DNA of 64,000 nucleotides from Nitrospinaceae bacterium (GTDB taxonomy: Bacteria; Nitrospinota; Nitrospinia; Nitrospinales; Nitrospinaceae), in assembly GCA_029261535.1 (NCBI GenBank), contig JAJDBF010000002.1, positions 1 through 64,000 of the forward strand. Reading direction: 5' to 3'. A program made the position numbers and the translations under genes. The stretch's first letter is position 1; each line of letters opens with the position of its first letter. The notes beneath the pieces are model-generated. The model had not been told where the DNA came from, ran no database searches, and saw nothing but the letters and a program-made list of their open reading frames with translations. Positions 1-8,820 of this stretch are shown piece by piece.

Positions 1-38
1 TATCGTTGTTCGTGGGTAAGTTGCGTGTAACCTCTCAT
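1..38 (-). CDS. IS30-family transposase, N-terminal fragment (cut by window edge)
   Basis: The reading frame starts at ATG 38-36 and gives MRGYTQLTHEQR before the window ends. This matches the usual start of IS30-family transposases (Y-x-Q-L-T-x-x-x-R-Y-Q-I), where an N-terminal helix-turn-helix begins. A purine-rich GAGAGG lies 8-9 nt upstream and can serve as ribosome binding site. The DDE catalytic domain would lie outside the window. Only 12 residues are visible, so the family call rests on this short match plus the terminal repeat next to it. Confidence 0.65.
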   Translation of the reverse strand, partial: MRGYTQLTHEQR

Positions 39-136
39 CGGTGCACCTCTCGCTTTGGTCGGTGGGAAAAACCACGATGTTACCGCAGCTTATCCACTTT
101 CCCAATCGATAGAAGTTGCACTTACTATTTGAATCT
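1..136 (-). mobile_element. Terminal part of an IS30-family insertion sequence, running off the left edge
   Basis: The minus strand contains the first codons of an IS30-type transposase (positions 38-1) preceded by about 75 bp of non-coding sequence. The outer end, about 115-136, reads GTTGCACTTACTATTTGAAT, which resembles the terminal inverted repeats I remember for IS30-family elements. The outer boundary is inferred because only one end is in the window. The element appears to sit inside the neighbouring AT-rich gene, whose last codons and stop fall within this end. Confidence 0.7.
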
Positions 137-487
137 AAGATCTTCAAATTGCCAATCAATTAGCCTTTGTTGATGGGTTGGGAAATTTGAGGTGAGAAAA
201 TTGGGTTTAAATTTTTTAAATCGGATAAGGAATTTCTCGTTTACATTTAAGAAAAACAGCCCGTTTTGGTCAAAAATTGAGACATTTGAAAATCCAATCA
301 GATCCGCTTTCACTCGAGCCACTATTTGATCCCTAATAATTGAAGCCTTGGTATGAGTTTCAAATTTCCACCCAAGATGGCCCAAGTCCGTCACATAGTC
401 TTCCAAACCTTTCAAAATGCAATTGCACAAAATTGGGAAAATCGACCCCAACTCTTTTTCCACCTCTTCCTTGCTCAACATTTTCAT
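125..487 (-). CDS. Hypothetical protein, probably 3'-truncated by the IS30-type element
   Basis: A 120-residue protein with a good ribosome binding site (GGAGAGG) ahead of ATG 487. It is clearly richer in A+T than the housekeeping genes to its right, suggesting acquired DNA. I recognise no enzyme motif. The central part (ARVKADLIGF, then FLIRFKKF, then SNFPTHQQ) resembles the first half of a conserved family of unknown function often found near restriction or phage genes; this is from memory. The last codons (RFK, stop) lie within the putative IS30 terminal repeat at 125-136, so the natural C-terminus is probably missing and the gene may be inactive. Confidence 0.55.
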   Translation of the reverse strand: MKMLSKEEVEKELGSIFPILCNCILKGLEDYVTDLGHLGWKFETHTKASIIRDQIVARVKADLIGFSNVSIFDQNGLFFLNVNEKFLIRFKKFKPNFLTSNFPTHQQRLIDWQFEDLRFK

Positions 488-633
488 TTGGCTAAATCCT
501 CTCCGTTGTTAGCACTAATGCTGTCATAAAAAAAACTAGCATAAGGCGGCAAATTACACAACATAATATTTAATAAAATATTCCAAAAATATTCTAAAAT
601 CAACAAAAAATCGTTTGTTTAATTGAACTTAAG

Positions 634-1410
634 CTACTTCAGGTTTTTTAAAAATTCGGAGAGAAATGCGGTCAGGTTCTTTGTCGCCAGGCGGGATTGA
701 TTGCGTAGCGACAGCGCGTGTTTTAAATCGCCGGGATGAGTCAGCACATGCCATCCGGCCTTGAGAAAATCAGGCTCGCCAGTTTCCTTCACCAGATGCG
801 TGAGGTCGATCAGTTCCTGCTCAGCCGTGTCGCTGATGGCGCGGATGGATAAAATCGACATCGCCTCGCGCCGGGCGTGCTCGACCAGATCGAACGTTTC
901 CATATCCACTGCCAAGGCCTGATAATCGCGTGCCAGTGCCTGCTTGTCTTCCGGGCGGCTGACCACCTGATCGACGGTCATCAGGGCACCGCAATGCAGA
1001 GCCGTTTCCGGCGGACAGGACAGCACCATCGCCTGAGACACCAGCGCCGGATCGAGCGCCATCACACGGAACGGTTCAGCCAACGCATCGCTTCCAAGGT
1101 CCGGCGGATTCAAACGCAGAACCCGGTCGGCCAAAACCATATCGCCGAGTTTCAATTCAGGATCGGTGCCGCCGGCGTATCCCACCGTTAACACCAGCAC
1201 CACCGGAAATTGCGCCAGCGATTTTTTGAGAGCATCGAGTGCCCGCCCCGCGCCAACGCCGGTGCGCACCAGCAAAATGCCGTAGCCCTGCCACTCGCCT
1301 TCCAATGCGGTGATCGAACCCCAGACGTGCTTGCGCTCGATTTTCATGCGCTGTTTGATGCCAGCGATCTCGTCCGACACCGCGCCTAAAATTAAAATAA
1401 ACGCTTTCAT
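634..1410 (-). CDS. Nucleoside phosphorylase/nucleosidase-family protein (HpnG- or MTA/SAH-nucleosidase-like)
   Basis: A 258-residue member of the PNP/UDP phosphorylase superfamily, which cleaves or phosphorolyses N-glycosidic bonds. The start at ATG 1410 gives MKAFILILGA, the usual first beta strand; a longer frame to 1515 adds 35 unconserved residues. Family marks are the TGVGAGRA turn near residues 50-57, GYAGG near 77-81, VDMET at 168-172 (the conserved Met-Glu that binds the sugar) and RAISD at 190-194 (catalytic Asp). The tail resembles the arginine/alanine-rich end of hopanoid-associated phosphorylases, but no hopanoid gene is nearby. It could also be an MTA/SAH or futalosine nucleosidase; mtnA lies 4 kb away. 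Substrate cannot be decided from sequence alone. Confidence 0.75.
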   Translation of the reverse strand: MKAFILILGAVSDEIAGIKQRMKIERKHVWGSITALEGEWQGYGILLVRTGVGAGRALDALKKSLAQFPVVLVLTVGYAGGTDPELKLGDMVLADRVLRLNPPDLGSDALAEPFRVMALDPALVSQAMVLSCPPETALHCGALMTVDQVVSRPEDKQALARDYQALAVDMETFDLVEHARREAMSILSIRAISDTAEQELIDLTHLVKETGEPDFLKAGWHVLTHPGDLKHALSLRNQSRLATKNLTAFLSEFLKNLK

Positions 1411-1516
1411 GTCGCGCTTCCCTGAATCGCTTCGTTCAGAGGCGATTGTTTTTTCCCGGCAGTGAAAATGCAGATAAATGCTTTCATGTGATGATTGTAG
1501 CGGGATGTTCCACAAG

Positions 1517-1612
1517 GTGGAATTAATTTTTACCTGGCAGTGAAAACGCCGGTACAGAAATTCATTCGGCGCGACCCTAGAGGCCTCGCTTTGTGGAATT
1601 AATTTTTACCTG
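1517..1612. repeat. Pair of 20-bp direct repeats upstream of rlmD
   Basis: The sequence GTGGAATTAATTTTTACCTG occurs exactly twice, at 1517-1536 and 1593-1612, with start points 76 bp apart. A further GGCAGTGAAAA sits at about 1459-1469 and 1537-1547, and GCTTTCATGT at about 1403-1412 and 1480-1489. The whole 1411-1659 gap therefore looks like a decayed tandem duplication. No gene is seen in it; the rlmD ribosome binding site (GGAAAG) lies at its right end. Confidence 0.7.
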
Positions 1613-1659
1613 CCATAGAGTTGTGGTAGTGTCGGTCTCCTTATTCAAACGGAAAGACC

Positions 1660-3030
1660 ATGTCCAAACCCACATCCATTATTCCGGTAAAAACCGGCGA
1701 TCAGCTTGAAGTTGAGGTCGAGACGCTCAATTCATCCGGCGATGGGATCGCCCGCGTTGACGGCTTCACCGTGTTCGTCCCGCAAGGCTTGCCCGGCGAC
1801 CGCTGTAAAATCGAGATCGTGAAGACCGCCAACCGCTTCGCTGTCTCCCGCGTGATCGAGAGGCTGGCATCAGGACCAAACCGCATCCAGCCGCCCTGCC
1901 CGGTGTTTCCCGAATGCGGCGGCTGTCGCTTGCAGGACCTCAACTACGAACAGCAGTTAGCCTTCAAAGCCGGAGTCGTTCAGGACAATTTAAAACACAT
2001 TGGCAAAATCGAATGGACGGCCCCGATCAAAGCCATCCCTGCCATTCCGGTTTACGGTTACCGTAACAAAGGCAGTTTTGCGCTGACAGGGGGAGGCAAA
2101 AAGCTCGGTATTGGATTTTTTAAATCGGGAACGCATGAGGTTGTCGACTCCGCCACCTGCGACACTTTGCTGGAACCGGTCAACGCCATCAAGGAATGGT
2201 TGCGCGGCCTGATCGCGCATCACAATGTTTCGATATACGATGAAACAAAGCACCAGGGATTTTTAAGGAATCTGGTGGTGCGGCATTCGACAGCCACCGG
2301 ACAATCACTTGTCGGTATTGTCACGACACGCGGCATCTTCAAGAAACGCTTATTGCCCGATTTGACCAAAGAATCAGATTTGAAACGATTGGGCATCGTT
2401 GGGATTCTACAAAATTTCAACGCGCAAAAAACCAACTTCATCCTTGGACCCAAGAGCAAGCCGCTGTGGGGCCGCGATTTTATAGAGGACGACCTCGACG
2501 GCTTGAAGTTCAAAATTTCCCTCGGTTCATTTTTTCAGGTCAACCCGAATGAAGCGGTCAAACTCTACAAGTTGATTCAGGAGTGGACGCATCTGGAAAA
2601 GGGCCTCGTGGTCGATGCCTATTGCGGTAACGGTGGTATTGCCTTGTGGCTGGCACGCGCAGGTAGAAAGGTGCTTGGCATCGATGAATTCGTACCCGCC
2701 ATCGACGATGCACGCGTCAGTGCCGGTTGGAACAAACTGGACGTTCAGTTTGAAGCGGGAACGCTGGAAAGTCACCTCGGGGATTTGGTCGAAAAAGAAA
2801 TCGGCACACTCATCGTCGATCCACCGCGTAAAGGGCTTTCGACGCATGTCGTGGAAACGATTCCGAAACTGAATCCGCCGCGCCTGATTTATGTGTCGTG
2901 TAACCCGGCGACACTGGCGCGCGACCTTGCGCTACTGCCCGACTACACCATTAAAGACATCCGCGTCATCGACATGTTCCCCCAAACCCCGCACATAGAA
3001 ACAGCGGTGCTACTGGAGAGAACGGCATAG
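1660..3030 (+). CDS. rlmD: 23S rRNA (uracil-5-)-methyltransferase, RlmD/RumA type
   Basis: A 456-residue SAM-dependent RNA m5U methyltransferase of the TrmA/RlmC/RlmD family. Residues 1-65 form a TRAM RNA-binding domain. Cysteines 80, 86 and 89 (CPVFPECGGC) plus a later Cys in SATCD build the family's [4Fe-4S] cluster. The SAM-binding loop is DAYCGNGG (about 322-329), followed by VDPPRKGL and the catalytic YVSCNPATLARDL near 412. Start ATG 1660 is preceded by GGAAAG. It ends 10 bp from the convergent asnS gene. The RlmD versus RlmC/TrmA target is inferred from the presence of the cluster and the TRAM domain. Confidence 0.88.
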   Translation: MSKPTSIIPVKTGDQLEVEVETLNSSGDGIARVDGFTVFVPQGLPGDRCKIEIVKTANRFAVSRVIERLASGPNRIQPPCPVFPECGGCRLQDLNYEQQLAFKAGVVQDNLKHIGKIEWTAPIKAIPAIPVYGYRNKGSFALTGGGKKLGIGFFKSGTHEVVDSATCDTLLEPVNAIKEWLRGLIAHHNVSIYDETKHQGFLRNLVVRHSTATGQSLVGIVTTRGIFKKRLLPDLTKESDLKRLGIVGILQNFNAQKTNFILGPKSKPLWGRDFIEDDLDGLKFKISLGSFFQVNPNEAVKLYKLIQEWTHLEKGLVVDAYCGNGGIALWLARAGRKVLGIDEFVPAIDDARVSAGWNKLDVQFEAGTLESHLGDLVEKEIGTLIVDPPRKGLSTHVVETIPKLNPPRLIYVSCNPATLARDLALLPDYTIKDIRVIDMFPQTPHIETAVLLERTA

Positions 3031-3040
3031 CGTCTCGTCG

Positions 3041-4441
3041 TTAAAACTTGGCGTGTTTGGGGAAGCGTGGGAACGGGATCACGTCGCGGATGTTTTCTAC
3101 GCCGGTAGCAAACTGCACCATGCGCTCAAAACCCAGCCCAAAGCCGGAATGCGGCGCGGAGCCAAACCGGCGCAAGTCCAGATACCACCAGTATTCTTTT
3201 GGATCGATGCCCTTCGCATCAAAGCGTGACTTCAATACTTCGTAATCGTCTTCTCTCTGCGAGCCGCCGATGATCTCGCCTAATCTCGGCAATAGAACAT
3301 CCATCGCCCGCACCGTTTTTCCGTCTTGGTTCATCTTCATATAAAACGGTTTGATCTTTTCCGGATAGTCGTAAATGATCACCGGTTTTTTGAAAACGGT
3401 TTCGGCAAGATAGCGTTCGTGCTCCGATTGCAAATGCCCGCCCCACTCCACCGCGTACTCAAACTTCTGATTCGATTTTCGCAGAAGCTCAACGGCTTTG
3501 GTGTAATCGATATGCTCGAATGGAGTGTCCTTGACATGCGCCAGTGTGGTCAGTAGGTTTTTGTCCACGCGCTGGTTAAAAAATTCGAGGTCATCGTGGC
3601 AATGCTCCAGCACCTCACCTAAAAGATACTTGATGAATTCCTCGGCGAGGTCCATGTCGTTTTCCAGATCATAAAACGCCATTTCCGGCTCGATCATCCA
3701 GAACTCGGACAGGTGACGGCTGGTGTGGGAATTTTCGGCGCGGAACGTCGGCCCAAACGTGTAAACCAGAGACAGAGCCATCGCGTAAATCTCGCCTTCC
3801 AGTTGACCGCTCACGGTGAGCCCGGTTTTCTCGCCGAAAAAATCTTCCTTGAAATCAACCGCCCCGTCGACGCGCGGCGGCTTGTCCAGATCAAGCGTCG
3901 TCACTTGAAACATCTCACCGGCACCTTCGCAGTCGCTGGACGTGATGATGGGCGTGTGCAGGTAGATGAATCCGCGATCAACAAAAAACTGATGGACCGC
4001 ATAAGCCAGTCGACTGCGCACACGCATCACCGCGCCAATCGTATTGGTGCGCGGACGCAGGTGCGCTATCTCGCGCAGGTATTCCAGCGAATGAAATTTT
4101 TTCTGCAAGGGGTAGTGCTCCGGGTCGGCCTCGCCAAATACTTTAAGCTCTCCGGCCCGCATCTCGACCGACTGTTTTTTTCCTTCCGATTCTATTAGCT
4201 CGCCGGAAATTTCAAGGCAGGCCCCGGTGTGAATCTTCGCTTGCAGTTCCTGCCAGGACGCCAGCGTGTGATCGGCAATGATCTGCAGATTTTTCAGGCA
4301 GGAGCCATCGTTCAGTTCGATGAAGGAAAAGCCGCCTTTGGAATCGCGACGGGTGCGAACCCATCCTTGCACGGTAACGCTGGGATGTGCCCGCCCTTCG
4401 GACAATAGTTGTTTTATCGGCGTGCGCCGTAGTTCAGACAT
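3041..4441 (-). CDS. asnS: Asparaginyl-tRNA synthetase
   Basis: A 466-residue class II aminoacyl-tRNA synthetase charging tRNA-Asn. An OB-fold anticodon-binding domain fills residues 15-110 ([23 protein letters not shown]). The catalytic core follows: motif 2-like [21 protein letters not shown], and motif 3 [15 protein letters not shown] near the C-terminus. The wording of motif 2 and the sequence VIPFPRFP at the end are typical of AsnRS rather than AspRS. It lies alone, convergent with rlmD, and divergent from the yggT operon with a 332-bp spacer. Confidence 0.95.
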   Translation of the reverse strand: MSELRRTPIKQLLSEGRAHPSVTVQGWVRTRRDSKGGFSFIELNDGSCLKNLQIIADHTLASWQELQAKIHTGACLEISGELIESEGKKQSVEMRAGELKVFGEADPEHYPLQKKFHSLEYLREIAHLRPRTNTIGAVMRVRSRLAYAVHQFFVDRGFIYLHTPIITSSDCEGAGEMFQVTTLDLDKPPRVDGAVDFKEDFFGEKTGLTVSGQLEGEIYAMALSLVYTFGPTFRAENSHTSRHLSEFWMIEPEMAFYDLENDMDLAEEFIKYLLGEVLEHCHDDLEFFNQRVDKNLLTTLAHVKDTPFEHIDYTKAVELLRKSNQKFEYAVEWGGHLQSEHERYLAETVFKKPVIIYDYPEKIKPFYMKMNQDGKTVRAMDVLLPRLGEIIGGSQREDDYEVLKSRFDAKGIDPKEYWWYLDLRRFGSAPHSGFGLGFERMVQFATGVENIRDVIPFPRFPKHAKF

Positions 4442-4622
4442 TTAGTGTGGACCTCATTAAATTCGACATTATTTTTCGCGGACGACTGCCAGCCGCAAAT
4501 CCGGCTTTCTTTTTTGCCCTGGGCCTGATTGGGGAGCGTATCACAAAATGTTAATAATCAGTCCTTTACATGATGTGGCGGAACCGCGCTCCTGACCGGA
4601 AACCGCCTCACCTGCAACCGTT

Positions 4623-4647
4623 AAAACCCTGTATTTATAAGGGTTTT
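4623..4647. repeat. Stem-loop AAAACCCT/AGGGTTTT in the asnS-yggT spacer
   Basis: An 8-bp perfect inverted repeat (4623-4630 and 4640-4647) with a 9-nt loop GTATTTATA. A closely related string, GTTAAAACCCTTTATTTATAA, recurs at about 33059-33079 upstream of moaA, without the second arm. It lies just upstream of the yggT promoter. It could be a weak terminator or a protein-binding site; the sequence does not decide. Confidence 0.45.
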
Positions 4648-4663
4648 TGCGGTTTTGTCGGCA

Positions 4664-4692
4664 TTGACAACGGGTCGTTTTTTCGTTATCTT
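4664..4692 (+). promoter_or_regulatory. Sigma-70-like promoter of the yggT-divIVA cluster
   Basis: A perfect -35 TTGACA (4664-4669), a 17-bp spacer and TATCTT (4687-4692, 4 of 6 matches) as -10. It would give a leader of about 75 nt before yggT. It is the only good promoter in the 4442-4773 spacer. Confidence 0.6.
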
Positions 4693-4773
4693 AAACTAGT
4701 TTACGCGCCCGTCAAACCTGAATGAAGGGGTGACCGCCGGGCGGCATTTTCAGCCCCTTTAACCCAGCAATTG

Positions 4774-5079
4774 ATGTCCATAATAGGAAATTTTTTACAG
4801 GCAACGGCCACCGTACTTGGGTTGGCTTTGACTTTATACGGTTGGGTGGTCTTTGTCCGGGTTCTGCTTTCCTGGGTCAATCCCGATCCTTATAATCCAA
4901 TAGTTCAGTTTTTGAGCCGAGTGACCGATCCAGTATTGTATAAGATTCGAGAGAAGCTACCGATGTCTGGAGTGGGGCTGGATTTTTCTCCGCTGATTTT
5001 GCTTCTTGCGATCATGTTCCTGAAAATTTTTCTGGTTCAAAGCTTGATGGGCATTGCAATGGACCTTAAAGGCCTATGA
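4774..5079 (+). CDS. YggT family membrane protein
   Basis: A 101-residue integral membrane protein with two hydrophobic spans (about residues 8-30 and 64-92) flanking the family signature: VLLSWVNPDPYNPIVQFLSRVTDP. YggT/YlmG proteins act in cell division or membrane organisation in several bacteria and plastids; the molecular role is unsettled. ATG 4774 is preferred over an in-frame TTG three bases earlier; neither has a clear Shine-Dalgarno. It overlaps the next gene by ATGA (5076-5079), so the two are translationally coupled. YggT next to a DivIVA-like gene and a DUF167 gene reproduces the yggS/yggT/divIVA/yggU neighbourhood known in many phyla. Confidence 0.85.
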   Translation: MSIIGNFLQATATVLGLALTLYGWVVFVRVLLSWVNPDPYNPIVQFLSRVTDPVLYKIREKLPMSGVGLDFSPLILLLAIMFLKIFLVQSLMGIAMDLKGL

Positions 5080-5543
5080 AACTCACCTACCTGGATATTC
5101 TCGAGCAATGCTTTCACGATAAGTGGAAGGGCTACGATAAAAAAGAAGTCGATACTTTTTTGCATCTCGTGTCGGAGGACTTCAAGGATTTGCACGACGA
5201 GCTGGAGCAGTTGCGCAGTAAAGTCGCACGGCAGGAGAAAAAAATCGGCAAGCTGGAGTCTTCCAACGGAAACGGCAAGAGCACAGCCAACGGCCTCAAC
5301 CCGGACGTGCTCCGCGATAAAGCCAAACGCGTGATCCAACTGGCCCGGCAGGAAGCCGACCAACACCTCAGCGAGGTGGATCGCGAATTGACCCGGATCA
5401 AGCAAGAGGTACAAGACCTGCGGCGTGAGAAAAAGGAATTGCTGAGCGTGGTCAAGGGAGGTCAGCGTGTACTACGCCAAATGCAGGAGCTCAATGACTC
5501 CAGCCCGGCCCGCAAACATGAACCTGCCAACAGTCCCTCGTGA
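5076..5543 (+). CDS. DivIVA-domain coiled-coil protein
   Basis: A 155-residue protein starting with the DivIVA lipid-binding signature: LTYLDILEQCFHDKWKGYD, then KKEVDTFLHLVSEDF. Two coiled-coil stretches follow (about 30-60 and 80-130), split by an Asn/Gly/Ser linker SSNGNGKSTANG. DivIVA-type proteins bind curved membrane at poles or septa and recruit partners. Context with YggT supports a role in polar or septal organisation. The 5' end overlaps yggT by four bases, and the 3' end overlaps the DUF167 gene. DivIVA proteins are less usual in Gram-negatives, but are known in delta-type lineages. Confidence 0.82.
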   Translation: MKLTYLDILEQCFHDKWKGYDKKEVDTFLHLVSEDFKDLHDELEQLRSKVARQEKKIGKLESSNGNGKSTANGLNPDVLRDKAKRVIQLARQEADQHLSEVDRELTRIKQEVQDLRREKKELLSVVKGGQRVLRQMQELNDSSPARKHEPANSPS

Positions 5544-5835
5544 CGGAGGAATCCAGTTCGGCATCCTCGTCCAACCCCGCGCCTCCCGCAATGAAATTTC
5601 CGGCATCCAGGGAGACCGTTTAAAAGTCCGGTTGACCTCGCCCCCGGTAGACGGAGCCGCCAACAAATCTTGTCTGAAACTCCTGGCTAAATCCTTCGGC
5701 GTTTCCCAAAATCGTGTCACACTGGTCAACGGTCAGTCGGGTCGAAAAAAAACTATACACATCGAAGGGTTGGACACGGAGACATTCGATTCTCTGCTGA
5801 TTCCAATCCTGTCTTCCAACTCCAACTCTAAATAA
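5494..5835 (+). CDS. DUF167 (YggU) family protein
   Basis: A 113-residue basic protein of the DUF167 family. Signature segments are VQPRASRNEISGIQGDRLKVRL, then SPPVDGAANKSCLKLLAKSF and VTLVNGQSGRKKTIHI. The function is unknown, though the fold is small and alpha/beta. ATG 5494 has AGGAG four bases upstream; ATG 5518 (MNLPTVPRDG) has the more typical family length but no Shine-Dalgarno. Either start overlaps the end of the divIVA-like gene, so the two are co-transcribed. The next gene, mtnA, begins three bases after its stop. Confidence 0.82.
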   Translation: MTPARPANMNLPTVPRDGGIQFGILVQPRASRNEISGIQGDRLKVRLTSPPVDGAANKSCLKLLAKSFGVSQNRVTLVNGQSGRKKTIHIEGLDTETFDSLLIPILSSNSNSK

Positions 5836-5838
5836 AAC

Positions 5839-6876
5839 ATGATCCCTACAATTGAATATCTCAACGGTGTGGTACGCATGATCGACCAGACCCGTCTGCC
5901 CAACGAAACCGAATTTATCGACTGCACCACGCCGGAGGAAGTGGGTTCCGCCATTAAAACGATGGTGATCCGCGGAGCCCCGGCCATCGGCGTCGCCGCC
6001 GCTCTGGGGGCGAGCCTGTCTGCCGACCGCATCGAAGCGGACGATTTTGACTCATTTTTTGAGCAGTTGGCAACCGACTGCACGGCTCTTGCTAAAACCC
6101 GTCCCACAGCGGTCAACCTTGCGTGGGCACTCGAACGCATGAAGCGGGTCGCGCAAGAAAACAAAACATTGTCGATCTCCAACCTCAAGGTTCACTTGCG
6201 CGAAGAGGCCTGCCGCATCCTGGCAGAAGATGTCGCTATCAACAAGGCGATGGGAAACAATGGACAGACGCTCCTGCAAAACGGGCAGAATGTGCTAACC
6301 CATTGCAACGCCGGTGCTCTTGCAACTGCCGGATACGGCACGGCATTAGGAGTCATCCGGGCGGCGGTGGACAACGGCAAGGACATCTCCGTGTTCGCCA
6401 ACGAGACCCGGCCCTTCCTGCAAGGTGCGCGCTTGACCGCGTGGGAACTGCAAGAGGACAATATTCCGGTGACGCTCATCACCGATAACATGTGCGGGCA
6501 TTTTATGAAGGAAAAAAGGATCGACGCGGTGGTGGTGGGTGCAGACCGGATCGCTGGCAATGGCGATGTCGCCAACAAGATTGGCACTTACATGGTCGCC
6601 GTGCTGGCGCAGAAACACAACATTCCGTTTTACGTGGCCGCGCCGATCTCGACACTCGACCTGTCGCTTTCCAGTGGCGAACAGATACCGATTGAACAGC
6701 GCAGTGCCGAAGAAGTGATAACGCTCGGTAAAATTCGCATCGCCCCGGAGGGCGTTCGCGCCGAGCACCCGGCTTTCGATGTCACGCCCAACGATCTGGT
6801 CAGTGCCATCATCACCGAAAAAGGCGTGGCTAAAGCACCCTTCACAGAATCCCTGAAACGGCTTGCCCAATCCTGA
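5839..6876 (+). CDS. mtnA: Methylthioribose-1-phosphate isomerase
   Basis: A 345-residue MtnA, converting 5-methylthioribose 1-phosphate to 5-methylthioribulose 1-phosphate in methionine salvage. Typical segments are [14 protein letters not shown] (residues 51-64), the active-site Cys in [21 protein letters not shown] near 157, [17 protein letters not shown], and the catalytic Asp in [20 protein letters not shown]. It belongs to the aIF2B family. The start follows DUF167 by three bases and the stop overlaps the next start (TGATG), so it lies in one operon with the yggT-to-nucleotidyltransferase genes. No other methionine-salvage gene is adjacent. Confidence 0.93.
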   Translation: MIPTIEYLNGVVRMIDQTRLPNETEFIDCTTPEEVGSAIKTMVIRGAPAIGVAAALGASLSADRIEADDFDSFFEQLATDCTALAKTRPTAVNLAWALERMKRVAQENKTLSISNLKVHLREEACRILAEDVAINKAMGNNGQTLLQNGQNVLTHCNAGALATAGYGTALGVIRAAVDNGKDISVFANETRPFLQGARLTAWELQEDNIPVTLITDNMCGHFMKEKRIDAVVVGADRIAGNGDVANKIGTYMVAVLAQKHNIPFYVAAPISTLDLSLSSGEQIPIEQRSAEEVITLGKIRIAPEGVRAEHPAFDVTPNDLVSAIITEKGVAKAPFTESLKRLAQS

Positions 6877-7874
6877 TGAAAGCCATGGTGCTGGCGGCAG
6901 GATTCGGAACACGCTTAAGACCGTTGACCGGGCTCCTGCCAAAACCGATGTTCCCTATCCTCGGCAAACCCGTGCTGGAACACATGCTGGTTCACCTTGC
7001 GCGATTCGGAATCCGCGATGTCACCATCAACCTGCACCACCTGCCGGAACGAGTTGAACATTATTTTGGTACCGGGGCAACGCTTGGCATCAACCTGCAT
7101 TACTCGCGTGAGGACGCGATCCTCGGCACCGCCGGTGGAATCTTAAAAGCACGGGAGTATCTCGATGGCGGACCGTTCATCGTCATCAACTCCGACATCG
7201 TCACCGACATCGATCTTGAAAAAGTGCTGGCCTTCCATCAGGCACGCGGGTCCGCACTCACCATGGTGTTGACCGATGGCGAAGTCACCGGCATTCACGA
7301 TCCTATTGAATTGGATGAAGCCGACCGCGTGGTTCACATGCCCGGCGCGTCCTCCAAAAATATTCCAGAGACCACGCGCCCGGTCACCTTCACCGGCATC
7401 CAGATACTGGAACCGGAAATTTTCGACCGCATTCCAGTGGGCCAGTTTTGCGGCACCACAAAAGAAATTTATCCAGAGATGATCGAAGACGGACTGCCGG
7501 TTTACGGCTACCGACATCCCGGCTATTGGCAGGACATGGGTACGCGCGAGCAGTACCTGCAAGTGCATCGCGAAGTGCTGGACGGAAAAACCCGCTTGCC
7601 CGCCTCGGCACCGACCGCGCTACCGGTAGAGGCCAACATCATACCGCCCGTCTGGATCGGGGAAGGTTGCAACATCGCCGAAGGCGCGACGCTTGGACCT
7701 TATGCTGTTTTAGGAGAAGGTTGTGTTGTGGAATCCGGCGCGGTGATAAAAAACACCATCTGCTGGGAGCAGGTACGCATCGGACAAAACGCCCGCATCG
7801 AAGACAGCATCATCGCCAACGGAGCTGTGGTGCCGGAAGGTGCGGTGATTTCAAAAGAATCTGTATTAGTTTAG
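6876..7874 (+). CDS. Sugar-phosphate nucleotidyltransferase with left-handed beta-helix
   Basis: A 332-residue protein of the NTP-transferase family, which makes NDP-sugars from sugar 1-phosphates. The nucleotide loop is LAAGFGTRLRPLTG (residues 5-18), with LPKPMFPILGKP next and the metal/sugar-site Asp in FIVINSDIVTDID near 108. The last 90 residues contain hexapeptide repeats (IGEGCNIAEGATLGPYAVLG) of the left-handed beta-helix type. It is similar to mannose-1-phosphate guanylyltransferase-like and MurNAc-1-P uridylyltransferase-like proteins; the sugar cannot be told. It overlaps mtnA by one base and ends the operon. Confidence 0.85.
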   Translation: MKAMVLAAGFGTRLRPLTGLLPKPMFPILGKPVLEHMLVHLARFGIRDVTINLHHLPERVEHYFGTGATLGINLHYSREDAILGTAGGILKAREYLDGGPFIVINSDIVTDIDLEKVLAFHQARGSALTMVLTDGEVTGIHDPIELDEADRVVHMPGASSKNIPETTRPVTFTGIQILEPEIFDRIPVGQFCGTTKEIYPEMIEDGLPVYGYRHPGYWQDMGTREQYLQVHREVLDGKTRLPASAPTALPVEANIIPPVWIGEGCNIAEGATLGPYAVLGEGCVVESGAVIKNTICWEQVRIGQNARIEDSIIANGAVVPEGAVISKESVLV

Positions 7875-7996
7875 AGCAAATAAAAAAATCGGTCGCTCCT
7901 TCCGGGAAAACTAGCAACCAGCTTTTAGTTGAGCAAAGACTCGCCCTCTTTACTTTATTTTTAATTTTCCTGAAAATATTTTTCTCATCTACTTCA

Positions 7997-8650
7997 CTAT
8001 ACTGTTTTTGTTGTGGTTTCGTTTGACATCTCATTCAAAACCCTTAAAAACCACTTTTCCCGGATATTTAACACCTCGCCCTTATTTGATTTGGCATCAA
8101 GCTCCATTAATGGAGGAATAATCCAATTAAATATTCCCGTATTTGAAAAAAGGGAATCCATTCCGAAAAGCCAGACTGCCGGGATATCTTGGGTGAGTTG
8201 TTCTCCACATCTGCTAATAAATACATGCCCAAATTCGGAAAAATCATTTTTCGAATATTGAGAGCTACCATCTATGATATATCCGAAAAGGTTTTTGCGG
8301 GTTTTAAAATTTAAAGAAAGATGCACATCATACATCTTGCCCCCCGAACACCCCAAAAACATCTCTAATGCCATTGCAGTAAAATTTTTACGAAAGCCTG
8401 AATTCTTTTTATTCAAGTACCAATTAAATACAGTAGAAAACGAAACCAACCAAAGTTCTTGCCTCAATATTCTTTCTAGCTCTAATTTTCTTCGAGAAAT
8501 AAAAATATCAAACCATGCCCCTCTATCAGGCATTTTTTTATATCCAAAACTTTTCCAAACTGAGTCTTGAATAGTAATTAAACATATTTTCCCTAGGGTC
8601 TTCTGACACTCTTCTTCAAAATTAGTGGTGAGATTTGTTTTATTATTCAT
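7997..8650 (-). CDS. Hypothetical protein, AT-rich, no recognised family
   Basis: A 217-residue soluble-looking protein with a ribosome binding site (GAGGA) before ATG 8650. It has no signal peptide or membrane span that I can defend. It is rich in Phe, Trp and Lys, with several aromatic pairs. I recognise no domain. Base composition is far more AT-rich than mtnA or asnS, and the neighbour is an orphan antitoxin, so it probably arrived by transfer. It converges with the nucleotidyltransferase gene. Function unknown. Confidence 0.6.
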   Translation of the reverse strand: MNNKTNLTTNFEEECQKTLGKICLITIQDSVWKSFGYKKMPDRGAWFDIFISRRKLELERILRQELWLVSFSTVFNWYLNKKNSGFRKNFTAMALEMFLGCSGGKMYDVHLSLNFKTRKNLFGYIIDGSSQYSKNDFSEFGHVFISRCGEQLTQDIPAVWLFGMDSLFSNTGIFNWIIPPLMELDAKSNKGEVLNIREKWFLRVLNEMSNETTTKTV

Positions 8651-8684
8651 TTGAAGTGATCCTCATGAACATTAAAATCCAAAT

Positions 8685-8735
8685 CGAGATTCTTCACTCC
8701 GCTCCGCTTCTTTCAGAATGACAGTGCGGTGGTTT
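8685..8735. repeat. Dispersed repeat fragment, copy 1
   Basis: Core GAGATTCTTCACTCC...TTTCAGAATGAC followed by GTGGTTTTTT. It is the reverse-orientation core of the MITE-like element best seen at 34484-34643. Only the central part is present. Confidence 0.7.
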
Positions 8736-8820
8736 TTTGTGTCACCCGGAGCCGAGAGCTTGCCTAAACTTGCCGAGGGGGCCAGAAATAATTCCTTGGT
8801 TATTTACAACACAAAACTTG

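Noticed and set aside
8651-8820. VapC-type toxin partner for the FitA-like antitoxin
   Set aside because: No start codon or PIN-domain frame follows the antitoxin; the stretch contains a dispersed repeat.
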